NCBI RefSeq assembly: GCF_900109915.1
Contig: NZ_FOBU01000003.1
Location: 62,001-126,000 of the forward strand
DNA length: 64,000 nt
Direction of reading: 5' to 3'
DNA from: Luteibacter sp. UNCMF331Sha3.1
GTDB taxonomy: Bacteria; Pseudomonadota; Gammaproteobacteria; Xanthomonadales; Rhodanobacteraceae
Shown here: positions 36,993 to 45,266 of the stretch, piece after piece
Layout: every line of letters starts with the position of its first letter
Numbering within the stretch: the stretch's first letter is position 1
Translations under genes and position numbers: made by a program
The notes under the pieces: model-generated
What the model saw: the letters and a program-made list of their open reading frames with translations, nothing else
Databases searched by the model: none
Told to the model about the DNA's origin: nothing

Positions 36993-37583
36993 ATGATGCG
37001 TAAACCATTGATCGTCTTCGGCCTGTTCGTGCTTGTTGCACTCGTCGGCTGCGTCACCATCAACGTCTATTTTCCCGAGGCCGCCGCGCAGAAGGCCGCC
37101 GATCAGTTCATCGGTACCGTGCTCGAAGACAGTGGCGCCGCGAAGCCAGCGTCGAAGGACGACAAGGTCCCGCCGCCGGCAGGCAAGCAGCCGTCCGCCT
37201 CGCTGCTCGATCTGGTCATCCCCGCGGCCCACGCGGCGGAGGCCCCCGATCTGCAGATCCGGACGCCCGAGACCGACGCGATCCGGCAGCGCATGACGTC
37301 GCGTTTCGGCGGCCAGCTGAAGACTCTGTTCAACGCCGGCGCCGTGGGCTTCACCGCCGATGGGCTGGTGGCCGTCCGGGACGCCGCCGCAGCACCGGGC
37401 GCGGATGGTGTGGTGTCCGAGGAAAACGCGGATCGCAACGCGCTCTACCAGGCCATCGCGAAGGCGAACGGCCACCCGGACTGGGAGCCCCAGATCCGCA
37501 AGACGTTCGCCGATGGCTGGATCCAGAAGGCGCCGCCGGGCTGGTATTATCGCGATGCCTCCGGCGCCTGGAAGCGCAAGTAG
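36993..37583 (+). CDS. DUF1318 (YdbL-like) lipoprotein
   Basis: This 196-residue lipoprotein carries a lipobox, LVALVGC, with the modified Cys about residue 20. The start of the mature part, VTINVYFPEAAAQKAADQFI, recalls YnbE, and the C-terminal half (residues ~90-196) is the DUF1318/YdbL domain ending PPGWYYRDASGAWKRK. Together with the upstream YdbH-like gene it resembles ydbH-ynbE-ydbL, but with the two small partners joined in one lipidated chain. A polar Ala/Pro/Lys linker (~45-85) separates the parts. It probably anchors at the outer membrane and assists the YdbH-like bridge. Confidence 0.82.
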   Translation: MMRKPLIVFGLFVLVALVGCVTINVYFPEAAAQKAADQFIGTVLEDSGAAKPASKDDKVPPPAGKQPSASLLDLVIPAAHAAEAPDLQIRTPETDAIRQRMTSRFGGQLKTLFNAGAVGFTADGLVAVRDAAAAPGADGVVSEENADRNALYQAIAKANGHPDWEPQIRKTFADGWIQKAPPGWYYRDASGAWKRK

Positions 37584-37672
37584 CATCCCGCCAGGAACGC
37601 ATGCCGCCGGCGCGGCGCGTCCTCCCAGCCAGCCCGGGCCCTTGGCGGTCCGGGTTTTACGTTTTTGAGCGC

Positions 37673-38974
37673 ATGACCGAATTCGAAGCCACCATCACCG
37701 ACCTCAGCCACGATGGCCGGGGCGTCGCCCGTATCGACAACAAGGCCACGTTCGTTTCCGGCGCGCTGCCGGGCGAGCGCGTACTGCTGAAGTACCGCAA
37801 GCGGCACCGTAACTACGACGACGCGGAGATCGTCAGCGTCATCGAGGCCTCGCCCGACCGCGTCGAGCCGCGCTGCCGTCATTTCGGCCAGTGCAGCGGC
37901 TGCTCGCTGCAGCACATGGCACCCGCCGCGCAGATCGCGGCGAAGCAGCACGTGCTGGCCGAGAACTTCGAGCGCCTGGGCAAGGTGTCGCCGGAGAACT
38001 GGCTGCCGCCGCTGGTCGACCAGCCGTGGGCGTATCGTCGCAAAGGGCGGTTCTCGGTGCGCTACGTCGCGAAGAAGGAGCGTGTGCTGGTCGGCTTCCG
38101 CGAGGAATCCAATCCGCGCTTCGTCGCCGACATCGATACCTGCGAGGTGATCCATCCGGCCCTCGGGCCGAAGGTGGGCCTGCTCGCGACGCTCGTCGGC
38201 GGCATGGACGCGGCGCGCGACATCCCGCAGATCGAGTTCGCCGCGGGCGACGACACCGTGGCGCTGGTGTTCCGGCACCTGGCGCCGCTGTCGGAGCGCG
38301 ATCGCGACGCGCTGGTCGCGTTCGGCAAGGCACATGGCTTCGCGATGTACCTGCAACCGGGCAACCACAGCAGCGTGCATCCCATCTGGCCGGAGTCGCC
38401 GCGTCTCGCGTTCGGCGTGCCGGCGGAGAATGTCGAGCTCGAGTTCCTGCCGCTCGATTTCGTGCAGGTCAACGCGGGCATGAACCAGCGGATGCTCGCC
38501 CGCACACTCGGGCTGCTCGATCCGAAACCGACCGACCGCGTGCTCGACCTGTTCTGCGGTCTTGGTAATTTCACGCTGCCGATCGCACGCCACGTCGCCG
38601 AGGTGGTGGGCGTTGAAGGCGAGCACGGCCTCGTCGAGCGCGCCGCGGCCAACGCGGCGCGCAACGGGCTGGGCAACGCGTCGTTCCGCGTCGCCAACCT
38701 GTTCGACGACCAGCGCAACGAGCCGTGGGCCACCCAGGCCTGGGACAAGATCCTGCTCGATCCGCCGCGCGCGGGTGCCGACAAGGTGCTGGAGTATCTT
38801 CCGCGCAAGGGCACCGACCGCATCGTCTACGTATCGTGCCACCCGGGCTCGCTCGCTCGCGACGCGGGCATCCTCGTCGAGAAGCATGGGTTCCGCCTCG
38901 TATCCGCGGGCGTGATGGACATGTTTCCGCACACCGCGCACGTCGAATCCATCGCGCTGTTCGAGCGCCGCTGA
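37673..38974 (+). CDS. rlmD: 23S rRNA (uracil-1939-C5)-methyltransferase RlmD
   Basis: This is a 433-residue iron-sulfur SAM methyltransferase. An N-terminal TRAM domain (residues 1-60) is followed by the Fe-S cysteines in CRHFGQCSGCSLQH plus a further Cys in DTCEVIHP. The SAM site is VLDLFCGLGNFTLPIA, and the catalytic Cys is in VYVSCHPGSLARD. It methylates U1939 of 23S rRNA. The ATG at 37673 begins the TRAM domain; upstream in-frame sequence to 37601 is Pro/Arg-rich shadow. A CYTH gene follows 13 bases later. Confidence 0.95.
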   Translation: MTEFEATITDLSHDGRGVARIDNKATFVSGALPGERVLLKYRKRHRNYDDAEIVSVIEASPDRVEPRCRHFGQCSGCSLQHMAPAAQIAAKQHVLAENFERLGKVSPENWLPPLVDQPWAYRRKGRFSVRYVAKKERVLVGFREESNPRFVADIDTCEVIHPALGPKVGLLATLVGGMDAARDIPQIEFAAGDDTVALVFRHLAPLSERDRDALVAFGKAHGFAMYLQPGNHSSVHPIWPESPRLAFGVPAENVELEFLPLDFVQVNAGMNQRMLARTLGLLDPKPTDRVLDLFCGLGNFTLPIARHVAEVVGVEGEHGLVERAAANAARNGLGNASFRVANLFDDQRNEPWATQAWDKILLDPPRAGADKVLEYLPRKGTDRIVYVSCHPGSLARDAGILVEKHGFRLVSAGVMDMFPHTAHVESIALFERR

Positions 38975-38987
38975 CGGAGAGGCATCC

Positions 38988-39512
38988 ATGGGCGTCGAAA
39001 TCGAACGCAAGTTCCTCCTCGCCGGCGACGGCTGGCGCGCGCTCGTGGCACGCAGCGAGCCGATGGCCCAGGGGTACCTCGTCGGAGCCGCGGCCATCGC
39101 GGCCGGGCATGCGAAGTCCTCGGTGCGCGTGCGTATCTCGGGCGACCGGGCGTGGCTCAACATCAAGTCGGCCACGCTCGGCATCGAGCGCCACGAATTC
39201 GAGTACGCGATCCCCACCGACGACGCGCGCCACCTGCTGCACGAACTCGCCGACGGTCGCGTCGAGAAGGTTCGCCACCATGTCATGCTCGATGGCGCAC
39301 ACTTCGAGATCGACGAATTCGCCGGCGACAACGCCGGGCTGATCGTGGCGGAGATCGAGCTGCCGTCGGTCGGCGCGCCGTTCCCGCGACCGGAGTGGCT
39401 GGGCATCGAGGTCAGCGACCGCATCCGGTACTACAACGTCAACCTGATCGAGCGGCCCTATGCGCGCTGGTCGATCGCCGAACGCGAAGGCAGAGAGGCG
39501 CCCGCATGCTGA
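38988..39512 (+). CDS. CYTH-domain protein, probable inorganic triphosphatase
   Basis: This 174-residue single CYTH domain starts with the signature VEIERKFLL (ExExK metal/phosphate motif). It continues with SVRVRISGDRAWLNIKS and EIDEFAGDNAGLIVAEIELPS, giving the acidic and basic residues that line the triphosphate tunnel. Close relatives hydrolyse inorganic triphosphate; adenylate cyclase or thiamine-triphosphatase activity is less likely at this length. It overlaps nagZ by seven bases. Confidence 0.9.
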   Translation: MGVEIERKFLLAGDGWRALVARSEPMAQGYLVGAAAIAAGHAKSSVRVRISGDRAWLNIKSATLGIERHEFEYAIPTDDARHLLHELADGRVEKVRHHVMLDGAHFEIDEFAGDNAGLIVAEIELPSVGAPFPRPEWLGIEVSDRIRYYNVNLIERPYARWSIAEREGREAPAC

Positions 39513-40507
39513 TCATCGGACTCGCCGGTACGGAGCTGGCACCGCACGAACACGGCCAGCTTCTGGCACCGGGCGTCGTGGGCGCCATCCTCTTCGCGCG
39601 CAACTTCGCTTCGCGGGAACAGGTGACCGCGCTCATCGCGTCGATCCGCGACGTCGCGGGGGACGATTTCCTCGTGTGCGTCGACCAGGAAGGCGGACGC
39701 GTCCAGCGTTTCCGCGACGGCTTCACGGCGTTGCCGCCCCTCGCCGCCATCGGTGCTTACTACGACAGGGATCCGGTGGAAGCCGTGAACCGCGCCGAGG
39801 AGCACGCGTGGATCATGGCCAGCGAAATGCGCGCCATCGGTGTCGATTTCAGCTTCGCGCCCGTGGCCGACGTGGGCCACGGCAACCGCGCCATCGGCAA
39901 CCGTGCGTTCCACGCCGATCCGGAGATCGCCGCGGAACTCGTCCAGGCCTACGTTCGCGGCATGCACCTCGGCGGCATGGCCGCCGTGCTCAAACACTTC
40001 CCCGGTCACGGGTTCGTCCGCGAGGACACCCACGAGGCGGCCGCGGTCGACTCGCGCAGCAAGGCCGAGATCTTCGACGGCGACCTCAAGCCCTTCATCG
40101 CGGGCATCGAGGCGCACGCCGAAGCCGTCATGGCCGCGCACGTCACGTACACCGCCATCGACGACCAGCCGGCCGGCTACTCGCACGTGTGGATCGAGGA
40201 GATCCTTCGCGGCGAACTCGGGTTCCGGGGCTGCGTCTTCGGTGACGACATCAGCATGGCCGCCGCGGGCAGCGCCGGCGGCATCGCGGCACGCGCCGCG
40301 GCCAACCTCGACGCAGGCTGCGATCTCGTGCTCGCCTGTTTTCCCGACGTGGTTCCAGAGGCGATCGCCGCGGTCAAGGGCCGCCGTCCGTCGCCGGTCG
40401 AACGCATCGCACCACTGCGCGGCGCGATCGGCTCGACCTGGGAAGGCCTCGTCGACAATCCCCAGCGCGAGCGATTCATCGCGCGCGTGACCGCACTGGA
40501 GTCCTGA
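39506..40507 (+). CDS. nagZ: Beta-N-acetylhexosaminidase NagZ
   Basis: This 333-residue cytoplasmic family 3 glycoside hydrolase removes GlcNAc from anhydromuropeptides in cell-wall recycling. It shows VDQEGGRVQRFRDGF, the FSFAPVADVGHGN segment, KHFPGHGFVREDTHEA (with the flexible-loop Asp-His pair) and the VFGDDISMAAA nucleophile region. The length is normal for gammaproteobacterial NagZ. In some bacteria its product controls AmpC induction, but no ampR/ampC is in the window. hpt follows by six bases. Confidence 0.94.
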   Translation: MLIIGLAGTELAPHEHGQLLAPGVVGAILFARNFASREQVTALIASIRDVAGDDFLVCVDQEGGRVQRFRDGFTALPPLAAIGAYYDRDPVEAVNRAEEHAWIMASEMRAIGVDFSFAPVADVGHGNRAIGNRAFHADPEIAAELVQAYVRGMHLGGMAAVLKHFPGHGFVREDTHEAAAVDSRSKAEIFDGDLKPFIAGIEAHAEAVMAAHVTYTAIDDQPAGYSHVWIEEILRGELGFRGCVFGDDISMAAAGSAGGIAARAAANLDAGCDLVLACFPDVVPEAIAAVKGRRPSPVERIAPLRGAIGSTWEGLVDNPQRERFIARVTALES

Positions 40508-40513
40508 TCCTTC

Positions 40514-41059
40514 ATGACCGCCGCTTCGCTCGACACCGCATTGCAGAACGCCGACCTCCTGTTCACCCGCGAACAGATCGACGCCGGGATCGCCCGCATG
40601 GGCCGCGACATCGACGCGGCGCTCGCCGGCGAACGTCCCGTGTTCCTCACCGTCATGCACGGTGCGCTGATCTTCGCGGGCCAGCTCGCGCTGCAGATCC
40701 GCACGGATCTTGAATTCGATTACGTGCACGCCACGCGTTATCGCGGCCAGACCAGCGGCAGCGACCTGCACTGGCTGCGCCGTCCCGAAGTGCCGCTGCA
40801 CGACCGCACCGTGGTGCTGGTGGACGACATCCTCGACGAGGGTCACACGTTGAAGGCCGTGCGCGACGCCTGCCTCGACATGGGCGCGCGACGGGTGCTG
40901 CTCGCCGTGATGTGCACCAAGCTGCACGGTCGCCGCGCGCACGGCATCGAAGCCGATTTCAGCGGCGTCGACCTGCCGGACCGCTACGTCTTCGGCTACG
41001 GCATGGACTACCACGAGCAGGCCCGTAACCTGCCGGCCATCTACGCGCTCAAGGACTGA
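40514..41059 (+). CDS. hpt: Hypoxanthine-guanine phosphoribosyltransferase
   Basis: This 181-residue purine salvage enzyme joins hypoxanthine or guanine to PRPP to make IMP or GMP. The PRPP-binding loop is VVLVDDILDEGHTLKAV, with FLTVMHGALIFAGQL at the N-terminal core and FGYGMDYHEQARNLPAIY at the base-binding end. It precedes the MTI phosphorylase gene by four bases; that enzyme yields hypoxanthine, so the pair makes metabolic sense. Confidence 0.92.
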   Translation: MTAASLDTALQNADLLFTREQIDAGIARMGRDIDAALAGERPVFLTVMHGALIFAGQLALQIRTDLEFDYVHATRYRGQTSGSDLHWLRRPEVPLHDRTVVLVDDILDEGHTLKAVRDACLDMGARRVLLAVMCTKLHGRRAHGIEADFSGVDLPDRYVFGYGMDYHEQARNLPAIYALKD

Positions 41060-41063
41060 TCTC

Positions 41064-41810
41064 ATGAGCATCGACCTCGCCGTCATCGGCGGCAGCGGCC
41101 TCTACGCGTTCGAGGGCCTCGAGAACACCGAGCGTCGTACCGTCGACACGCCCTTCGGTCCGGCGTCGGGCGACATCGTCGCCGGCACCTTCCGCGGTAA
41201 GCGCCTGGCTTTCCTGGCGCGCCATGGCGAGAGCCACACGGTGCCGCCGCACCGGGTGAACTACCGGGCCAACCTCTGGGCACTTCACTCGCTGGGCGCG
41301 CGCCGCGTCGTGGCGGTCAACGCCGTGGGCGGTATCCGCGACGACATGGGTCCGCGCGCGCTGGTCGTGCCCGACCAGATCATCGACTACACCCACGGTC
41401 GCTACACGAGTTTCAACGACGTGGAAGGGGCCGAGGTCCGGCACATCGATTTCAGTGAGCCGTACACCGCGAGCCTGCGCCACGCCATCGTGGCCGCGGC
41501 CCGTGCGGAAGGCCTGCCGGTGATCGACGGCGGCGTCCACGGAGTGACCCAGGGTCCCCGCCTGGAGACACGTGCCGAAATCGCGCGCATGACGCGCGAC
41601 GGATGCGATCTGGTCGGCATGACCGGCATGCCCGAGGCGGCGCTGGCCCGCGAGCTGGATCTGGAGTTCGCATGCCTCGCGCTCGTGGCGAACTTCGCCG
41701 CCGGCGCGGGCGACGACGAGGAAATCAGCATCGAAGAGATCTTCGCCCACCTCGCCGCGGCCACGGCGAACGTTCCGCCGATCCTCGGACGCCTCCTGTC
41801 GATGGGGTGA
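41064..41810 (+). CDS. S-methyl-5'-thioinosine phosphorylase
   Basis: This 248-residue enzyme of the MTAP/PNP family has the N-terminal VIGGSGLYAFEGLEN, the phosphate site FLARHGESHTVPPHRVNYRAN, and VGMTGMPEAALARELDLEFA near the base site. Short relatives in pseudomonads and xanthomonads prefer methylthioinosine, giving hypoxanthine and methylthioribose-1-phosphate. The adjacent hypoxanthine phosphoribosyltransferase supports that substrate; methylthioadenosine remains possible. Confidence 0.88.
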   Translation: MSIDLAVIGGSGLYAFEGLENTERRTVDTPFGPASGDIVAGTFRGKRLAFLARHGESHTVPPHRVNYRANLWALHSLGARRVVAVNAVGGIRDDMGPRALVVPDQIIDYTHGRYTSFNDVEGAEVRHIDFSEPYTASLRHAIVAAARAEGLPVIDGGVHGVTQGPRLETRAEIARMTRDGCDLVGMTGMPEAALARELDLEFACLALVANFAAGAGDDEEISIEEIFAHLAAATANVPPILGRLLSMG

Positions 41811-41948
41811 CCCGGGAAAGAGTCGCAGTTGCGCTTTGGGCTCAAACATGTCGATACTTCCGTCGCGCCGCGGGGGCAGGCCAAGGGGATCCATGGGGAA
41901 CGCCTCGCCATCCGGTGCGCTTCCAGTCCATGTCCAGAGGTTTCCGCA

Positions 41949-42155
41949 ATGCGTTTCGGTACGGTCAAGTGGTTCAACGATGCCAAGGGTTTCGGTTTCA
42001 TCGCGCCCGAGGACGGTGGGGAGGACGTGTTCGTCCACTTTTCTGCGATCAATTCGAAGGGGTTCCGTAGTCTTCAGGAAGGCCAGCGCGTGCAGTTCGA
42101 AGTGACCCAGGGCCCGAAGGGTGCCCAGGCGTCGGGCGTCGAAGTCGCCGCGTAA
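41949..42155 (+). CDS. cspA: Cold-shock domain protein
   Basis: This 68-residue single cold-shock domain has RNP1 KGFGFI and RNP2 DVFVHF on a five-strand OB fold, with [12 protein letters not shown] at the start. Such proteins bind single-stranded nucleic acids and melt RNA structures. The 138-base gap upstream probably holds the promoter and a leader; AGAGG lies 8 bases before the ATG. It is followed by a strong terminator, so it is monocistronic. Whether it is cold-induced cannot be told. Confidence 0.93.
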   Translation: MRFGTVKWFNDAKGFGFIAPEDGGEDVFVHFSAINSKGFRSLQEGQRVQFEVTQGPKGAQASGVEVAA

Positions 42156-42180
42156 TCGCCGCCGTCGAGGCGTCGGTAAA

Positions 42181-42210
42181 AGCCCCGCGCGCAAGCGCGG
42201 GGCTTTTTTT
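42181..42210 (+). terminator. Rho-independent terminator after the cold-shock gene
   Basis: AGCCCCGCGC and its exact complement form a stem around GCAA, followed by T7, 25 bases past the stop. The next 136 bases up to 42346 show no gene or clear motif. Confidence 0.95.
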
Positions 42211-42346
42211 GTCGCCGAAGAGACGTCGACGATCACGGCCGGTCCCAAGGAACGGGTGACCGCCTGGCTGTGCGGCGGGTCATTCCTACACCGCGTCGCG
42301 CGTCGGTCCGGTGGCTGGCGCGTCCCGGGATGCGCACAGTTTCCGG

Positions 42347-42763
42347 ATGCGCCGGACCCGCGGTTCTTCCCTCGTCGAATGCCTTGTCGCCATCGCGGTC
42401 TTCGCCGTGGGCTCGGCGGCGAACGCGACCTGGATGATGCAGTCCATGGCGACGCACGCGCGTGCGTCGCGGCTGGTGGCGGCGGTGTCGATCGCGGGGT
42501 CGCTGGAAGCGCGACTCCGGCTAAATCGCGACGCCGCGCTCGCCGGTCGGTACGGCGACGCGGCACGGGCGCGCTCCGTCGATTGCGCCGCCGGGTGCGA
42601 CGCCGCCGCCATCGCGGCACTCGACCTGCACGCGTTCCAGCAGGCGCTCGCGACGTACATCGGTCCGGCGGCATCGGGTGCCGTGCGTTGCGGTGAACGG
42701 GCCTGCGCGATCAGGATCGCCTGGCGAGGACAGGCGATCGTCGACCGGCGATTTCGTCCGTGA
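42347..42763 (+). CDS. PilV-like minor type IV prepilin
   Basis: This 138-residue protein has a prepilin leader: MRRTRG followed by SSLVECLVAIAVFAVG, with Gly at -1 and Glu at +5 of the expected PilD cleavage site, then a ~20-residue hydrophobic helix. It has cysteines in pairs (CAAGC and CGERAC) compatible with disulfides. It resembles PilV-type minor pilins that prime pilus assembly but is short and Arg/Ala-rich. No good ribosome site is seen before ATG 42347; a GTG at 42311 is an alternative. Its stop overlaps the next pilin-like gene. No fimT lies upstream. Confidence 0.7.
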   Translation: MRRTRGSSLVECLVAIAVFAVGSAANATWMMQSMATHARASRLVAAVSIAGSLEARLRLNRDAALAGRYGDAARARSVDCAAGCDAAAIAALDLHAFQQALATYIGPAASGAVRCGERACAIRIAWRGQAIVDRRFRP

Positions 42764-43290
42764 TGCGTCGGGCACACATCGGGGCCACGCTGATCGAATG
42801 CCTCGTCGGCCTCGGCGTCGCGGCCATCGTCGCGACCGTCGCGATGGTGTCGCTGTCGATGGCGGGCATCGCGTCGATGCGGCACGCGACGCGAATGCGG
42901 TCGGGCGACGCGGCGTGGCTCGCGCTCGCCGCCATCGCACGCGACCTGGCCGACGCGAGTCGCTGGGAAGGCTGCGATGGAACCATCGCCTGCACCGCGG
43001 CGACGTCGCATCGCGGTCCAGCCGCTCTCGTCGTCACCATCGGCGGCACGCAGGTGTCGTGGTTCTCGGAAGGCGGTTCCCTCGTTCGCTGCGACGCTAC
43101 CTGCGAAACCTACCTTACCGGTGTCGCGCGCGCGTCGTTCCTCGCGGATGTCCCGCGGCGCGACGGCAACGTGCGACGCACGTGGCTCGCGGCGGCGCAC
43201 GACAATCGGGCGCTGGCGATCGAGGTGCGGTTGACCATGACGAACGGTCGCTCGTTCGCGCGCGTCGTCGGGCGGCCCCGTGCGCGCTGA
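42763..43290 (+). CDS. PilW-like minor type IV prepilin (short)
   Basis: This protein of about 175 residues has the prepilin motif AHIG followed by ATLIECLVGLGVAA (Gly -1, Glu +5) and a hydrophobic helix, resembling PilW. It has cysteine pairs (CDGTIAC and CDATC). It is about half the length of typical PilW, so it is either a reduced or a diverged form. The ATG at 42763 overlaps the previous stop (TGATG); a GTG directly before it at 42760 is equally usable. The last 11 bases overlap the PilX-like fragment. Confidence 0.65.
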   Translation: MRRAHIGATLIECLVGLGVAAIVATVAMVSLSMAGIASMRHATRMRSGDAAWLALAAIARDLADASRWEGCDGTIACTAATSHRGPAALVVTIGGTQVSWFSEGGSLVRCDATCETYLTGVARASFLADVPRRDGNVRRTWLAAAHDNRALAIEVRLTMTNGRSFARVVGRPRAR

Positions 43291-43505
43291 GCGCGGCGCG
43301 ATCCTCGTGGTGGTGCTGGCGGTGCTGGCGATGCTGTCGATCCTCGGCGCGGCGATGTCGGTCGCGGCCCGTGCGCGGATGCTGGCGGCGAAGAGTTATC
43401 TGTGCGTTTCGATCGCGGGACGCGACGCGACGGGTGGCGAGCCGGCGGATGGGCATGCGACCATCGACGGTGGCGCGACAGGCGCGTCGTCGACTCAGGG
43501 TTTCC
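43280..43505 (+). pseudogene. PilX-like fragment, truncated
   Basis: From GTG 43280 the reading gives MRAERGAILVVVLAVLAMLS and onward through about residue 40, the hydrophobic N-terminus of PilX-type proteins. After that it turns into low-complexity Gly/Ala/Asp sequence, and the frame runs on to 43657 inside the next gene, where it is a shadow. A full PilX is about 150-200 residues. The body, plus pilY1 and pilE which normally follow, are missing, so this looks like a deletion remnant. The fragment could still be translated through coupling with the upstream gene. Confidence 0.5.
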
Positions 43506-44528
43506 ATGGATCGCAGACGGTTTCTCCAGGGGGCGACGATCGCTTCCGGCATGGCATTGACGACGCAGGGTTTCGCGAAGGCCGTTCCGGCTGCACCCGC
43601 CGCGGGCGGCATGGTGCCGCGCGTCGTGTCGACCTGGGACTTCGGCGTCGCCGCTAACCAGGCGGCGTGGAAAGTGCTCTCCGCCGGCGGCCGCTCGCTC
43701 GACGCGGTGGAGCAGGGCGTCCGGGTGCCCGAGGCGGACCTGCGCAACCACAGTGTCGGCAAGGGTGGCTATCCCGATCGCGACGGCAAGGTGACGCTCG
43801 ACGCGAGCATCATGGACGAACATGGCAATTGCGGCGCCGTCGCGGCGATGGAGCACATCGCGCACCCGATCTCCGTGGCGCGCCGCGTCATGGAGCGCAC
43901 GCCCCATGTACTGCTCGTGGGCGATGGCGCCCTGCAGTTCGCGCTCGAACAGGGCTTTCCGCGCGAGGAACTGCTGACGCCGGATGCAGACAAGGCGTGG
44001 CACGAGTGGCTGAAGACGGCGAAATACAAGCCGGTGGCCAATAGCGAGGTGAAAACCTACAACGCCGGTCCCGGCGGCACGCCCGGCGACGCGACCAACC
44101 ACGACACGATCGGCATGCTGGCCATCGACGCGAAGGGCAACCTCTCCGGCGCCTGCACCACGAGCGGCATGGCGTGGAAGCTGCACGGGCGCGTGGGCGA
44201 CAGTCCGATCATCGGCGCGGGGCTTTACGTCGACAACGAGGTGGGCGGCGCGACGTCGACCGGCGTGGGCGAGGAAGTGATCCGGAACGTGGGCAGCTTC
44301 CTCGTGGTCGAACTGATGCGTCAGGGCCGCTCGCCGGAGGACGCCTGCCGCGAAGCCGTCGAACGCATCATTCGTCGCAAGCCCGATGCCAGGGATCTAC
44401 AGGTGGGATTCCTCGCGATGGACACGAAGGGCAACGTCGGCGCGTGGGCGATCCAGAAGGGGTTCTCGTACGCGGTCTGCGACGCGGCGAAGCAGGACAC
44501 GCTGATTCCCGGCAAGAGCAGCTACTGA
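43506..44528 (+). CDS. Tat-exported N4-(beta-N-acetylglucosaminyl)-L-asparaginase-like enzyme
   Basis: This 340-residue protein has a twin-arginine signal (MDRRRFLQGATIASGMAL), so a folded periplasmic or secreted enzyme is expected. The body is an Ntn-hydrolase of the glycosylasparaginase/isoaspartyl peptidase family: the autocleavage site with nucleophile Thr lies in NHDTIGMLAID (~residue 198), and CTTSGMAWKLHGRVGDSPIIGAGLY is the family core. It would cleave the GlcNAc-Asn bond or iso-aspartyl peptides after self-processing. AGGG lies 6 bases before the ATG. cutC follows by two bases. Confidence 0.88.
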   Translation: MDRRRFLQGATIASGMALTTQGFAKAVPAAPAAGGMVPRVVSTWDFGVAANQAAWKVLSAGGRSLDAVEQGVRVPEADLRNHSVGKGGYPDRDGKVTLDASIMDEHGNCGAVAAMEHIAHPISVARRVMERTPHVLLVGDGALQFALEQGFPREELLTPDADKAWHEWLKTAKYKPVANSEVKTYNAGPGGTPGDATNHDTIGMLAIDAKGNLSGACTTSGMAWKLHGRVGDSPIIGAGLYVDNEVGGATSTGVGEEVIRNVGSFLVVELMRQGRSPEDACREAVERIIRRKPDARDLQVGFLAMDTKGNVGAWAIQKGFSYAVCDAAKQDTLIPGKSSY

Positions 44529-44530
44529 CC

Positions 44531-45250
44531 ATGGCGCTGCTCGAGGTCGCGGCCAATTCGGTGGCGTCCGCCTTCGCCGCGCAGGAAGGCGGGGCAGGGC
44601 GCGTGGAGCTCTGCGCGAGCCTCGACGAAGGCGGCGTCACGCCGTCGCACGGCACGATCGTGCTGGCGCGCGAAGGCCTGGATATTCCGCTCTACGTGCT
44701 GATCCGCCCGCGATCGGGCGACTTCGTCTACGAGAATGCCGAGATCGAGGCGATGCTGGACGACATCGCGCACTGCCGCGCACTCGGCTGCGACGGTGTC
44801 GTGGTCGGCGCGCTGACGCCGGAGGGCGACGTCGATGCCGACGCCTGCGCGGCCTTCGTCCGCGCCGCCGGCGACATGGGCGTCACGTTCCACCGCGCCT
44901 TCGATCTGGTGCCGGATCGCGGCGACGCGCTCGAAACCGTGATCGACCTCGGCTTCGAGCGCGTGCTCACGTCGGGCGGCATGGCGAGCGCGGTGGCGGG
45001 GGCTCCGGCGCTCGCGAAACTCGTGGCGCAGGCCGGCGGCCGCATCGTGGTGATGCCCGGCGCGGGCATCGATCCAGATAACGTGCGGGCCCTGCGCGAG
45101 GCGACGCGCGCCCGCGAGTTCCACGCCTCGGCGAAGCGCCGGCTACCGTCGGCCATGCGTCGCGTCCCGCGCGACACGCTCGGCATGGGCGCCGGCGAAA
45201 CCCGCACCGACGTGGACACGGTGCGGGCGATCGTCGCCGCGCTGGCGTGA
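44531..45250 (+). CDS. cutC: CutC family protein
   Basis: This 239-residue TIM-barrel protein has LEVAANSVASA at the start, GAGRVELCASLDEGGVTPSHG, and the later VTFHRAFDLV and VLTSGGMASA segments typical of CutC. It was first linked to copper tolerance in E. coli, but that role is disputed and the actual activity is not established. It is two bases from the upstream asparaginase-like gene, so they share an operon. The frame is open upstream inside that gene but the ATG at 44531 is the family start. Confidence 0.9.
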   Translation: MALLEVAANSVASAFAAQEGGAGRVELCASLDEGGVTPSHGTIVLAREGLDIPLYVLIRPRSGDFVYENAEIEAMLDDIAHCRALGCDGVVVGALTPEGDVDADACAAFVRAAGDMGVTFHRAFDLVPDRGDALETVIDLGFERVLTSGGMASAVAGAPALAKLVAQAGGRIVVMPGAGIDPDNVRALREATRAREFHASAKRRLPSAMRRVPRDTLGMGAGETRTDVDTVRAIVAALA

Positions 45251-45266
45251 CGGCGCGCCCGGAGAC

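Noticed and set aside
43506-43657. Continuation of the PilX-like frame into the asparaginase-like gene
   Set aside because: The Arg/Gly-rich continuation has no pilin character and overlaps a Tat signal peptide in the other frame, so only the upstream fragment was kept.
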